From assembly GCA_036925085.1 (NCBI GenBank), contig JAUPFP010000005.1, positions 6,471,855-6,535,854 on the forward strand: a DNA stretch of 64,000 nucleotides. The letters run 5' to 3'. Position 1 is the stretch's first letter; the number at the start of each line of letters is the position of its first letter. This document shows positions 1 through 13,400 of the stretch, one piece after another. The position numbers and the translations under genes were made by a program. This DNA comes from Brachycybe producta (taxonomy: Eukaryota; Arthropoda; Diplopoda; Playtdesmida; Andrognathidae). A model generated the notes under the pieces. That model saw only the letters and a program-made list of their open reading frames with translations, was not told the DNA's origin and did no database searches.

Positions 1-233
1 TGAATAAAGGAAAACAAATCTTTTTATTTTAAAGTTATATATTTTTACTTTTAATAATTATGTTATGTTCTAATGAAACATTATTAAATGACATAAAACT
101 AAATAAATGAATATTTTGGAAAAAAAAAAACTTTAAAAAAATCTTGAAAATTAAATAAAAAAAAAATAAAAAAAATAATATTCATAAAAATGTAAATAAA
201 TATGCAAATACATTGTAAATATCACTTGTATAA

Positions 234-541
234 AGTGGAAACTGTTTAACGCGAAAACGGATAATACAAAATGTATTTTCGGTAACGTACCTCAGTATAA
301 TGTTTTCCACATATATTTTAATTCTTTGTTTAATACAAAAAAAATTGGATAAGACGAAATGTATTTTCGGCCAATTTCACTCAGTATGTTTTTCATACAT
401 TTTAATTCGTTTAACAAAAAAATCTGATAACACGAAATATATGTTTGGTTTTCTCTTGTCCATTAGAATAACATAATAAGACACGAAATTTGTTAAAAAA
501 AAATTCTAGTCCATTTAATTATGTGTTAAACGGTTTCCACT
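234..541. repeat. Short inverted-repeat element, pogo/Tigger-like
   Basis: The left end (AGTGGAAACTGTTTAACGCG) and the right end, read in reverse complement, match over about 17 bases. Inside, a motif of the type GGATAACACGAAAT recurs several times, as is common in pogo/Tigger-like elements. There is no transposase, so it is non-autonomous. Related fragments lie near 36555-36640 and 37625-37710. The superfamily is an inference from the internal motif. Confidence 0.55.
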
Positions 542-1801
542 GTTTTCCAAGAACAACAAAATCATTCTTAATGGCCATATTCTAGCAACTTTTAAACAAA
601 GCTAAGCTTAAAATTTTCCATATATTCGCTATAAAGAAACGTACATGTATGTTACCAGCTCGTTTTAAGCTTAACTTTATTTTAAACAAAGTTTTAGAAT
701 AAGTTAATGATTCTTAATACAAGAAGAAGAAAAAAAAAACACATCTAAAAAGAACTACAAGGTGAAAATGAAAAATGAGAGTTTTCCCCTATCACCTATT
801 AGTATAATTTTTTATGCTTAATTGTAATATTGTGCATTCAAATTTTGGTGTGTGTACATCTGAATGTGCGAAACTTTGTTTTGCATTACAGTAATGTTAA
901 GTGCTTAAGTTAGAACAGACGTTTCCTTGGAAATACACAAACACTCATAGTAGTAGCTCGTAAGCACACCACAGCTGTCATAAAGAAGCCGTCTGTGAAG
1001 AAACTAACGTTCAAAATAAATGCAACTACGAAACAGACGATAAGAGTAATCGCCAAATATATGTATGACACTCTGTGTACACACCACCTTGTAACGCTGG
1101 ACGGAATAAATTACTTCCATATGTTAAACAATATATTTTTTCCTTCTCTTTAGCTTTATAATGGCAGTGGCAGCTATATATGCTCATGCATTAATATAAG
1201 AAGAAAAAAATCACTATAACTTGCAAACATCCACTCTCTAAGGGTAAATACCTACACAAGTGGCGCGTAAAAGTAATTTTGGAAGAGTGCAACGTAAGTA
1301 CAGAAAAAACTTAACAGCTTGACGACACTGAGATTCTACCACAAGAGTGTCATCTGCAAGAAAAATTCTCATTTAAGAAAGAAAGCATGAAGGAAAACTA
1401 TTTTAGCACAGTTTAGGCACAAACCTCGATTAAGGTCCTTCGGCTTTTTCAAAACGACTTTCTAGATTGTCAATATTGGGTGTTTGAACATGCATATTAA
1501 TTTTGTTCAAATCGTAACGCTTTGCAATGATGGAAACATGAGCAATTCGTTACAAAGAGAAAGAAAAAACATCCGCTGCCCACATAAAATTTCCAAAAAA
1601 AAAACAACTAAATGATGGCCAAGTCAAAATGGACCGTCTTTACCCATCTATAAAATACATTTACTTTACTAGTTTCTTATCAAAGTTGCTTCTAAAAAAT
1701 TACCTATGCTAAAATAAAAATGGCATTGGTTTAAGCATGAAGAATTACTTTAAAATGGCAGTACAGATGTAAAAAAGCGACCCTTTTCTTCTAAGATGGT
1801 T
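542..1801 (-). other. Downstream flank and probable 3' UTR of the rootletin gene
   Basis: No coding potential is seen. This AT-rich stretch follows the rootletin stop codon on the minus strand. A possible minus-strand AATAAA signal lies at 676-681, which would give a 3' UTR of about 1.1 kb, but AATAAA is frequent by chance in DNA of this composition. The polyadenylation site is not determined. Confidence 0.3.
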
Positions 1802-4800
1802 TCAAAAACGTTGTAAAGAGCTTTTTAAGTTTTTAAGCGATCGAACAGGAGAGACAGTTCGAGAACGGCCACGCAAAATGGACGTAGGTCGAGAAAGACT
1901 TAAGTGTCTGTCAACGGCATTGTCCAATTTGCGTGTCTCGTGTTCCAAAAGTACAGCATCCAGAGATGCATTACGAGATACCGATTTCAGAGATTCGTCC
2001 AGTGTGTGTTGAAGATCCTTCATTTCATCGCCAGCGTGAGAACTCTGTTTTAAATAAAGCTGACGTTTGCGAATCTCTTGGTTCAGCTGATCACGATGCA
2101 ATTGAATCTACAAAGAAAAAAATCATATGTAAGTTGAGAAAATTTAGGGCCTTCAAGCAAACGTTTTATAAATTATAGTTGGTGACACTGTTAAATGTAC
2201 TTTCATGATAAAATCTTTAAAAATAAACTTATCGCAGTAAGTCAAAGGCGAAAGTTTTTTTCTAGAAAAAATGATACAAAAAAAAAAACTTGAAAACGAA
2301 CCATTTTCAAACTAGTATAAAATGTTCGTAATGTTGTTTTCTATAAAAAGATTGCTTGACGTTTTTGCACCCAAATACATCTAAATGAGCCACTTTAAAT
2401 CACAATTTAAGTCACACACTATTTAAAAAAAAAGTTTCTTTAATTTTTAAGATTTTTTTGAAGTTCATTACTAATGTATGCTTAGGTTGAAAGTTGAATT
2501 TTTAATTAATTGCCAAACATGTTATATAAATGAAAAAAAAAATGTTATACAGCCTACTGTATAAATGAATTGCTTTGATAAGAATATTTGCATAATTAAT
2601 AACCTTAATCAGGCTATTCATATAGTCTGTTAATTAGATTTTATTTTATGTTGTTTAAAACATTAAAAAAATAAATAAACTTTTTTCTATTGAATTTTGA
2701 AACAATTTTCTCATAAATTACTTTCGTTTAAAAATGAATATTTGCATAATTAATAATCTTAATTATGAAAGTGGATTCCTGTTAACTGGTTTGTTATTTC
2801 CGTTATTTGAGACCAATCACAAAGAACAAAAACAAATCGAGAACCTTTAGTCCAAGTCCGTATGAGTTTCAATCAACTGGAATCCACTGTAGTTTTAAAT
2901 TTACTAAGTTTTCAATAAAATACGTTACAAATTATATAAATTAAATACACTCGCAGCTATCATTTTTTAAAAAAATTAGTCTAAAAAACTTCATGATTTT
3001 TCTTATTTTTGGGCCATTTGTACCTATGGTAATTCAACAATAAAATTTACTCCCAGAGGATGTTGTGAACGGGAAACCTCATTATTTGAAGGATTTATAG
3101 GGTTGTGATTTAGACAAGGTATTTTCAAAGGGGAATTGTTATAGTAGGGCAGTAATTCCCAAAGAATGGGCAATCAGTTTTTCTAGGCGTGCGGCAAAAT
3201 TGTGGATGTTATATTCAATGCGTTAATATAATTTAATAAATTATAACTATTAAAAAAAAGGTAAACAAAGAAAACTATCATATTACACGTACGTACGCAC
3301 TAAACCAGTAGTTAACACAGGGTGTGCTGTAACACTAAAATGTGCCGTATTTTTTTCAGACAAAAAATGCAGCGCAATGAGCAAAAAAAGTTTAGGAACC
3401 ACTGTAGCAGAGTTAAAATGTTTATTTTGACAATGAATTTTTATGCTTCTTTTTGTCTAAATAGTCCTTCTGTCACAGGTTTCTGGACTGCTTGCAAACT
3501 AATTATTCAAATTTTTAAAAAAAAAATAAAAGAGACCGATTTCTTTATTTTTCTGAAAAAAAATCTCAATTATTTCCAACCCTGATATGAACCAATACAC
3601 AGAATATCTCAAGAAAAAAAAGTGAAGAGACATCTTGAGATAACTGTGAATGCATCGGACAACGTTCCACACAGACCAAAAAAAACACAAACAACTTGAA
3701 AGAAATTAAACCTGTTGTTCCAGCCCAAGTACCCGTTGTCTGTGCGCTCTTTCACGAAGTTCGAGTGTTCTTTCTGCCTGCATTTGAGAGCTCCTCAATC
3801 GTTCCATTTCGTTGTCCTTCTCTTGTCTGTGTCGTAATGTCAGGCTTAATAGCTTTTCTGAGTGATGTTTTTCCTGTTCAGCTAATTGATTCTACAGTAA
3901 TCAACGAACCGAATCATAAAAAAAAAATCAACAACAACGGAATACAAAAAACACCTTTACCTCGTTATTTAGAAAGTTTGTTAAAGTGAAAAAAAAAAAC
4001 TTTTTTTAACATTTTTTTGCTCTTACAAATAAGAACAAAAATTTCCAACTCAAAAATGACGAATTACCGGAAAGCTTAAGTTAGATTCATAAATAAATAA
4101 ATACATTCTGGAATAAGGCCTATAGAAATAAAAATTATTCACCAGAAACAAGTACTTCTTGTGAATAATGTTCATAAATAATAAATTTGAAATCTATTTT
4201 TAAGAGTGCGTCTTCATGTCAGATACAGATGAAAGTTGTTATTCAACCTTCTCTTTCTCTCTCTATTGTACTTGATATTCCGTGAAATTTAACCACTTAT
4301 CATATTCATTTCCCAAGTGTGACTTCAGACATACCCTTTCTTACTTAGCAAGTGAGAAGAATTTTCAATTCCGTTTAGAAACTTTTAAAAGTCTCCAACA
4401 TGCTGGAGGAGTTTTCTAAACAGCTTACAATGTATTTGCAAAATATGCAATACACGGGGGCACAGTGGAATAGAAACTATGATTATTCTGCATTTAAAAA
4501 AATGGCGAAGTGACATATTGATAATATAATTTAAAAATTTCGACATGAAATCTTTACGCAGTAATTTCATATTCTTCATTTGTTTTTCATTCAATTTGAG
4601 AGAAAAATAAAAAAAAAAATTGTTCATTTTACAATCACTATAAAATTTTTATTTTTTAATTATATATCACTGGTGAATGGAGTCCAATCACAAGATTCGA
4701 TTCTGATAAAAGAATTTTAATAAGTATCCGACTCGATATACAATTTCATTCAAGTCTTAATTAAATCATTGCTTCGTAAGAAATCATACAGCACGTTTTT

Positions 4801-7416
4801 TCACTCTACGATTTCCCCATCCAGTGAATGATCGCGTTCTGTTAGGAGGGGCCTGAGTATGACGTCATGGGTGTTTCGAAGAATGTTAGAAGAACTTGCA
4901 ACAATTGCAAAAAAAATTGCAACAATTTGCAACAAATGTTTTTTTTTTTGACTTACGTAATGGAATAAAGAATTGTGTAGGGTTTTTAACTGATTCATTC
5001 GATTAATCGAAAGCCTTGAGTCGATTCAATTTATACCATTAATTGGAACAAAAAAAATCGATTCTCCGATTGAGCAAATCGAAATCGGGAATCCCCAATA
5101 TCATTATCAAAATACCCCTTGTGCAGTTATTCTTCTGATTTTTAAAACGCCTTAAATTTTTTCTTAAATTTGCTTTTAAAACGTAGACTACCCAGAGTTC
5201 TAGCGACGTTTTTTACATTTTAAAGTTAAAAAATGCTTCGAAAAATCGTTATCATATTTTTGTTTGTGCAGCTGTTTGTTTGTAAGTTAAGATTAAAAAT
5301 AAACATTACCTCCAATGCTTGCAATCGGCGTTGCAAATCAATGTTATCCTTCTGAACCGTGTTAAAAGAGCGATCAATGTTTGACCGTTCCTTTGTACCA
5401 CGTGAGACTAGTTCCTCGGACAGAAGCCGTTCTCTCTCCACCTTGTCCAGAGTTTGCTTCAATGCCGACTTGTCCTTCTCCAAAAGAATGTGCCAACGAT
5501 GGTAGTCGTGTTTTTCGACCTCGAGTTGAGCCAAAGTACGCTGAAGTTCTGCCACTGTATTCTGCAAAACATGTTTCTCTTGTTGCAAGCGCTGAATTTG
5601 TTGTAGGTTTTGCTGATCATTCTCATTATGCTGAGCAAGAAGCTAATAAATCAAGAGAATAGAATTAAAAATTTAAAAAATAAAATGTAAGCAGGTGTGG
5701 AATTTTTTAAAAAAAAATACTAATTTAACCTTTTCAGATGATTGAATCTGTTTCTCAAGATCTCGACATCTGTCTTCATGGTTGGACATTTCCGCTCTCA
5801 ATTGCTGAACTCTTTCACTTATTGATAAGTTTGTCTTCTTCGATTCATTCAGAGTTTGCCTTAATTTAATTTAAAAAAAACACGTATTTTGTTTTAGGGC
5901 GTTCACAGAAGAGCGACTTTTAGTGTTCGAGATATACTGCAAAAAGCGTTTGGTGAATGGCCGAAACCAGCCACTCGAGTCGACTGCAAAAAATGGGGAT
6001 GGGGCCCTCCCCTTACCCATTTTTTGCAGTCCATCTTGAACACTATGAAACATCATGAAAGTTATTTGTAAATGAAAAGTTAGACCGTATACACACAATT
6101 AATCAATTCTGACTTGTCCATTATGGCTTATTACTCCTTGATTGTCTGTCAAAATCGCCACATACGTTCAAACCACTTCTGTCTATTTTTCTTTGGTTTT
6201 CTTTACAAATTGTATGTTGGTACAGAATATTAAATTTTCTTTTCAACAAATGCGTTCTCATGCTACAAGCCACATATCATCCAATTTAACCCTGAAATTG
6301 AAGAGGAAATCTGGCGGAGCAGATCATACACGTCAAGATTGGAGAGCAATAAAAGTTGGATTTAATTAACAAAATCCATCACCAGGATAATAAACTTCGT
6401 CTTTGAAAAGCCAGGATTGACAAGCTAAAATTCATCATGTGTGTTTTAAATAGAAATTTCTAGTAACTTTGAGTTTTCCAAGCGTTCCTGAATAACTCTT
6501 TTCTCGTTTTCACTGTTGGCCAAAGCCTTTTGCAACTGGTGAATCTTTTCCTGAAGACTCCATCCAGAAGTCGTACTTTCCGTAAGTGATTTGTTCAGAT
6601 TCTGAAGTTTGTCTTTCAGTTCATGTTCGTCTTCGGCCGACCTTTCTAACGATAAATTTAAACGGTCAATTGTGACTTGAAGCGAAATAGCCTTTTCCTC
6701 CAACTCTTGAACGCGTTTGTTCAATGTATTGGCACGTTCCCTTACAACCTACAAACAAAAACAATCAAGAAATCCCTTTAAAAACCCTTTAAATCCGTGA
6801 TATATCATTCACAGCGAACCTGAAATTCAGTGTCTTTGTCTGTCATATTCAATCTAAGTCGCTGAAGTTCAGCCTCAAGGTTTCTTTTCATGTGGTCAGT
6901 TTGAGAAACCTTTGCTTCTAATTGAGCCACTGTATCTCGTAACGAACCGTTTTCTTGTTCGACGTTAGATTCACTCTGTTGAAGACGGTTTATCTTATCC
7001 TGAACAATAACATTTCATGAAATGCATAAAATTAACGTACAAAATCAAATCGAAAACACACCAAATACTGAGTCATTTCAGTTTCTAAGCTTCGTATTCG
7101 TTGTTCCAATGTGGAAATTGTCTCTGCTGAGCTATTTTTCTCTTTCTGAAGGTGTGTTATCGTTTCCAGTTGAACTGTAACAGTCTTTTGGATATTGGCA
7201 AGTTGCACTGCCATATTATGATTTGCTATTATAAACATATGCAATAAAAATGCTTCGTAAACATGATTATAAAAAAGCGATGTTTAGTGTAAAACCTTGC
7301 TGGTTATTAGCGAGAGACGCGTGACTTTGAGCTAAGTTTCCATCGGCTCTTTCCTTCTCTTGTCGCAATTCTGATAACTGATTTTTAAGACTATTTATCT
7401 GAGATGCACTTTCTTC
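1802..7416 (-). CDS. CROCC: Rootletin C-terminal coiled coil (eight exons)
   Basis: This part continues the rod from EESASQINSLK to the stop. The exon at 6468-6748 matches the vertebrate HLQKAL and VLQERL region (here IHQLQKAL and VIQERL). The exon at 5310-5642 holds ALKQTLDKVERERLLSEE, matching vertebrate ALRRTLDKVEREKLRSHED. The penultimate exon holds RERAHRQRVLGLEQQ. The last exon starts IQLHRDQLNQEIRKRQL and ends in a non-coiled, basic, Ser/Arg-rich tail (SLSRPTSILRGRSRTVSP) of about 40 residues. The tail resembles a disordered phosphorylatable end; that reading is an inference. Confidence 0.93.
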
Positions 7417-10400
7417 CTAATTACATAAAAAGTAATTATTGATGATAACTTGCTGTTTATTAACGTATTTCAGGTGGCTTAACAGCAACAATATAGACTA
7501 CGATATTTGAACCCTGAAACGGTATGTAATTTTCCCGAAATATTTCATGACGATATCTTTAAAAATAAACTTTTTTAACGTTAGTGTAAAAAAAATGTAA
7601 AAATTTACTATTTTCAAACTTCACGAAAAGTTTATTTTTAAAGTTGTCATCGTGTAAAAAAAAATTAACACATTTATCTACTATTTTAGTTTTTAACAAA
7701 CTTTGAATCTGTATCATTTACTTTGAATTTAACTACACTTTGAATTTTGAAAACAACGTTTCGAAACTAAAAGATGTTCATATTTTATAAAATTGTCATA
7801 ACAATTTGAAAATGATTTTGGGTGTCGCTAGACTCATTTTTTTTTAAATTTTGGCCAAACTTGAAGTGAAAAAAAAAATGCTGTCGGCAACAACTGAGCT
7901 GTCATCACAATGTATTTTTTATGGAGAGTAGTTAAAAGTGGCCTGTGTGCCAAGGTTGGTGTCTTTCCAATAGAAAATACATTGCGACTCAGTGAACTTT
8001 GACTTCATTTTGTCGCCAAAAAAGTCGTTCAAAAGTCGCCCCTGTGCCAAGACCCTCATAGTCTGGTTTATAAAACACTTTTAGTTTCTTTTTAACCAGA
8101 CTTCGATTTCGTTATTCTCAATTATTTTCACAAAACCAATAAAATTTGGTTCCTTTCGAATTAACTGAAAATGTTATCATGAAAATACTTTCCGTATAAT
8201 TACTGTTGAGCCACTTCATGTTTATAATACAAACATTAAAACCTTATCCTTCTCAAGAGAAAGAATCTGTTGCATGACATTGCGAAGAGTATTCTGAACA
8301 ACCTCGGGGTCAATTTCAGTTAATCCATTCGATGAACTATTGTTAAGACCTTTTGGAAAATAGAAACAAATAGTTGCAATCAAACCGTATTAAGTTAAAA
8401 AAACAAACAGATTTCAACCTCTTGCTGGTGACTGACGTCTCTGTTTTAAAGGACTGAATCTAACACGTCCGATTCCATCAGAAGTTTCTGTTTTAAGACC
8501 AACATAGCGCCTAAGTGATGAATAAATGCTGGACAATTTATGTTCTGCATCCTTTTTAGCACCTAGAAAAATAACTTTAAAATTAATTCTCTTGATTGTT
8601 GCTGAAAAAAAAAGTCAAGTGAAAAAGCACCTTCTAGTTTTATAAGCTGTGATTCAAGAGCACCCACTTTTCCTTCTGCACTGCTCAGCTTCAATTTCAG
8701 ATCATCGGTTGTGTTTCCGGCAGTATTAAGAAGTTCGTCTAGATGTCGTCGATGTTCTTCCAACTGCTGCTCACGACGTTGAGTTTCGTGTAAAGTCTGT
8801 TGAAGATCACGTTCCCGAAGGACGTGAACGTCCTCCGTTTCAGACAACTGCCGTTGCAGATTGAGAATGTCTTTTCGAAGGGTATCACGGACTGCCTCAA
8901 TATCAGATAACTAAATCCAAATAATACAATCTGAATATTTGCAATCAGGTTTAGAAAAAAAATTATCATTTAAAAAAATACGAAAAAATTAGATTTCTGT
9001 TATTTATATAAAATATTATATTTTGTTAAATATTGTTTTAATTAATTATTAATAAAATATTTTAACACCCTTAAAAATTGCCTACTGAATGCAAATTAAA
9101 GAAGAAATTACGACTAAAAATTAAAATGAAATTGCCTCTCAGCCTTGAAATAACCTTTTAAATGTTATTTCACTTCAAAAGGATTAATATAACTCTGGAT
9201 ACTATGCATTTTTAAAACAAAATTTTAAGAAAAAAGTGAAAACATTTTAGAAACTAGACGAGTAAATGAATCACTTAAGGGTATTATTGTGTTGGTTAAC
9301 TTTAAAATGAAAATAAACTTTTCATGATAGTTTGAAAATGACCATAATATTCTAAAAACGAAATTAAAAACTTCTGAAATTGCCATTAAAAGTTTATTTT
9401 TGAAGATATCAACATGCAAATCTGCCCTTAAGTGATTTATTTATTTATTATCTTTCTTCTTCTTGTCCTATTTCAATGTTATCATTGACTTGCTTATAAA
9501 ACGTCTTAAGAATAAACCGTAAAATAAACAAAACTGCATGAAACAAAATAAGGTTTACTTTATGCTTCAGAGAAAATAATTCCTTGCGGTTATTCGCATC
9601 TCGTTCTTCTTCTCTGGCTAATCGACTTCCGAGATCGTTCAACTCCAGAGATTTCGCTTGCAAACTTTCTTCGTGTCCTTTAACCTGGCGCCTTAGATTG
9701 TGCACTTCTTTGCGCAGTTCCAATCTCGATTTCTCTACTTCTTGCAAAGTTTCACGTAACTGAACAGCTTCTTTTGAGGAGGTCACATTTGACGTTTCTA
9801 TGACTACACAATTAAATCATAAAATTGAATAACTGCTCAAGTTCGTAAAAAAAAAAGTAATTTACCAGAAATTTTCTGATAATATTCTTCCAAAGTGCGT
9901 TTTAAATCTCCTTTTTCACTCTCGCTGGCTTTTAACTTGTTTTGCAACTCATCGTTCGACTTCTCTACTGAATTCTTTTCTCTTTTCTCCTCACTCATCT
10001 GATGACTGACGTAAGATACCTCACTTTTAAGCGACTCGATCGTTTCTCCAGCTATGAACAAACCCAAACATAACACCTGTCAACATCTCGATCGGAATCA
10101 ATATTAGACTCGATACCATATTTATACCATCTTTTAATTTGCGTGACGTTTCAGAAAGTTCCTTCCGAAGATTATCTCGAGTTTCTTCGGCCACTTGTAA
10201 CTTCCCTCGTAATATATTCGAATCCTGAACTGTCAACTCCTTCTGCTGACTAACTTCGTGAACTTTGTTTTTAAGGTCCTTCAAAGCTTTTTCGTGTGTC
10301 ATACTGCCAACACAAACACAAATTAAAGTGTGAACTTCGAAAAACTAATTACAGCAATTTACTTCGTATCTTCCATTTGAGATTTTAGAGTTCTCAACTG

Positions 10401-13400
10401 AAGCTGAAGATCGTCTGTAATCGTTTTATGTTGTTTCTCTTTTGACATTGCTTCCATTTTCTCTTTGTCCAGCATCACTTGTGATGCTTGCAAGTCTTTT
10501 TGACACAATTGCAACTGTTCTTGTAGTTTAGTCTTCTCTTTACGAAGAGAAGCTAAAACCTGTTTCAAATATACCACAACATGTTGTGTAACGTTTCTAG
10601 TTGTTTAGAAAGCAACAGTGGTGTAAACAATCATTTTGAATTAATTAAATCCTGATTTAAATTAAGATTTATAATACTAAATAAAATAACTAAATTTTTC
10701 TTCAATATTATAGAAGAAATTTAAAAAATCTAATTTTTAATCATTAATTTAAATCAAAAGATTTAAATCAAAACCACCCTAGAAAACAAAACACGGTGCT
10801 CACTTTCTCCTTTTCTCTTTCGAAAGTGATCGCTTTCTCGTGAAATTCTCTTTGACTGGTTTCTAACTGTCGACGAAGACCTTCCAATTTTCCATCTAAT
10901 TTAGAAATTGTCTCGTCCTTATCGGACATTGCTCTCTGCAACTCCTCTTGATGATGCATTTCTAAATGTTGCCTTGCAGTGTCCTGAGAAAAAAACACAT
11001 AAATGTTGCAATTCCAACTTTTGATAACTAAATCAAGACAATCACCTTTTCTTTAATAAGGTGATCGATCTTCTCTTGATGTTCTCTGTGTGTCCTCTCA
11101 ATGAGAGATAAGTGTTCTCGATCTAGTTGTATTAAACGTTTCTCTAAGGCGCCCTTAACCATTTCTCCTTTTGATCTTTCAGTTTCCACATCCTTTAACA
11201 GTTGGTTAACTTGCACTGATAAAACAAAGCAGATTAAATTATTATATCCATTAATTAACTGTTGCACATATTGTCGACATGACAACCTTGTAAACTTTGT
11301 TTCTTTTCCATCACATCTTCCTTCTCGGCTTCAATTTGTGACTTCTTGAAATTCGACGCAACTAGAGCCTGTTGCCGTTCGTACAGTTGCATCTCAAGGT
11401 TTCCTTTCTCAACTCTTAGAGCAGCCAAAGTTTCATTCAAAGATCTTGCTTCTCGTTCTGCGGTTTCTATTCTGACAGCGAAATCCGAACGCTCTTTCGT
11501 CAATCGGTCTTTGTCACGAGCTGTTGCTTCGACTATTTCCGTCCGACGGTTCAGTTCATGTGTCAAATGAGCCACATCCTCAATCATATTTGCTCTCTTT
11601 CGAGATTCCTGAGGAAATAAACAACAGAATGACAAATGTTACAAAAAAATCACTAAGATAAAACGTCATGCAAATAAAAAAATCATAAAATGCACATTAT
11701 ATAAACAAAATACGAGTCTGATTTAAAAACTTCCATCTAATTTGCTTTTTTGAATTCTAACAAAAAACTATTTTTTTTAAATTATTGAAAACAATTGTAT
11801 TTTTAACTGTAACTTATAGTTAGAATTATAAATCGTGTAAACAAAAAAAAAAACTGTACCGCTGCTAACTGACTGCTCAGTTCTCGTTTTTCACGAGCGT
11901 GACCATCCGATTCACTTTGTAAAGCAAGCTGAGTTCTTTCGGCAACTTCTAATCTTTCCTGAAGTGTCGATTTTTCTTCTGAAAGTTCAATTTTCTCTTG
12001 TTCGATTCGTAGAACCTCATCACGAAGGCCACTCTTCTCTTGTTCGAGTTCTGCGACCTCGGCAGACAATACTATCTTTTCTTCGGACAACTAAATCCAC
12101 AAAATAACTCAAGTTTTTTTGCGTCAAACTTTTTATATGTCATCAGATGGTCATACTTTCTTAACTATTGAATTCAATTCCGTTTTTTCCTGATCAATCA
12201 TTTCACTGTCTCCATGTAATTTTGCCAAAATGTCTCTTAAGCTAGCCTCAGTCGCTCTTAACCTTGCTGCCTCAATCTCTAATCCGTGACATCGCTTTTC
12301 AGATTGACGGAACTTCTCTTCTGCAAAATAAATTAAGGTGTTAAATTGTAAGCTTACTCAAATATAAAGAAAGACAAAAAAGACAAAAAAAAATGTATAG
12401 CTAGTTTTCATCTTTAAATTTTCGGTGCATTGCATCTTTATAGATTACTTTCAGCTGTTTCTGAATGAAGTTTGTGTGCAACTTTGTAATTTTTTTTTCT
12501 GAACTGTGTTTAATAAATTGCAGGGCTGGGAAATTAAGAAACATTCCCGAAATATCAAAAGTTTCGGATTAAATGCATTAGAATATTTGCCTATAATTTA
12601 GTTTATTACACTCAAACTTTAAATCCCGATTTTCTCTGAATTTGTTTTCTTTTCTTAATTCCCAAAATTAATATTTTCATCCCAATTTTAAACTTTTTAT
12701 TAATATTTTTCCGCCTGTTTTTTGGTATTTTTCCCCGGAAACAATCATTTTTTATCGTGATTTATGTGTTGCAGTTTTTGTATATATTGAATCCCGAATC
12801 TCTCAATGAATTTTATTATTCATTGTTTCCAAATTTTCCAGTCTTATTACTGAGGAGCTACAATAAGAACTAACAAACGACAAAACTTATACCAAATTTG
12901 TCTTTTTCTTGCAAGAAAACATCTTTTGCCAATGTTATTTGTCTCAGTAATTCTTTTGTATCAACTAACTCCTCCTTGGCACTTGTCACTTTCTCCTCAA
13001 GCGAAGAGATCGTCTTTTGACTTTGAACACAAAAAAATTCATCGATTGAAGTATTGGTAATTTTCTGCACTAATAAGAAAACCGTTTAAATAAAAAAGTA
13101 CTTTATCTCGATTTCTTTCCTTCTTTTCTCAGTTTCAAGCATCAGACTTTCTTTCTCTTCAACAAAACCTTCTTTGTTTTTCAGACATTCCACGGCGTCG
13201 TTTCGCAGCTTCTCGTTTTCAGCATTTAACTCTTGAACTTGAGCCGACAAAGACAATTTCAACCGCTCGAATAATTCTTTCTCTTCATTGAGAATGTCGT
13301 ATTTTATTTTAAACCTTTCGATTTCACTGCTCATATCCGTTTTTTCGCTAAAACTATATAAATATTAAAGATTTTCAGTATTACACACAAGAAATCATTT

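Noticed and set aside
12850-12892. Acceptor GTGCAG near 13066 for the rootletin exon ending at 12893
   Set aside because: It gives a stop when joined in the phase left by the previous exon. The acceptor at 13021 keeps the frame.
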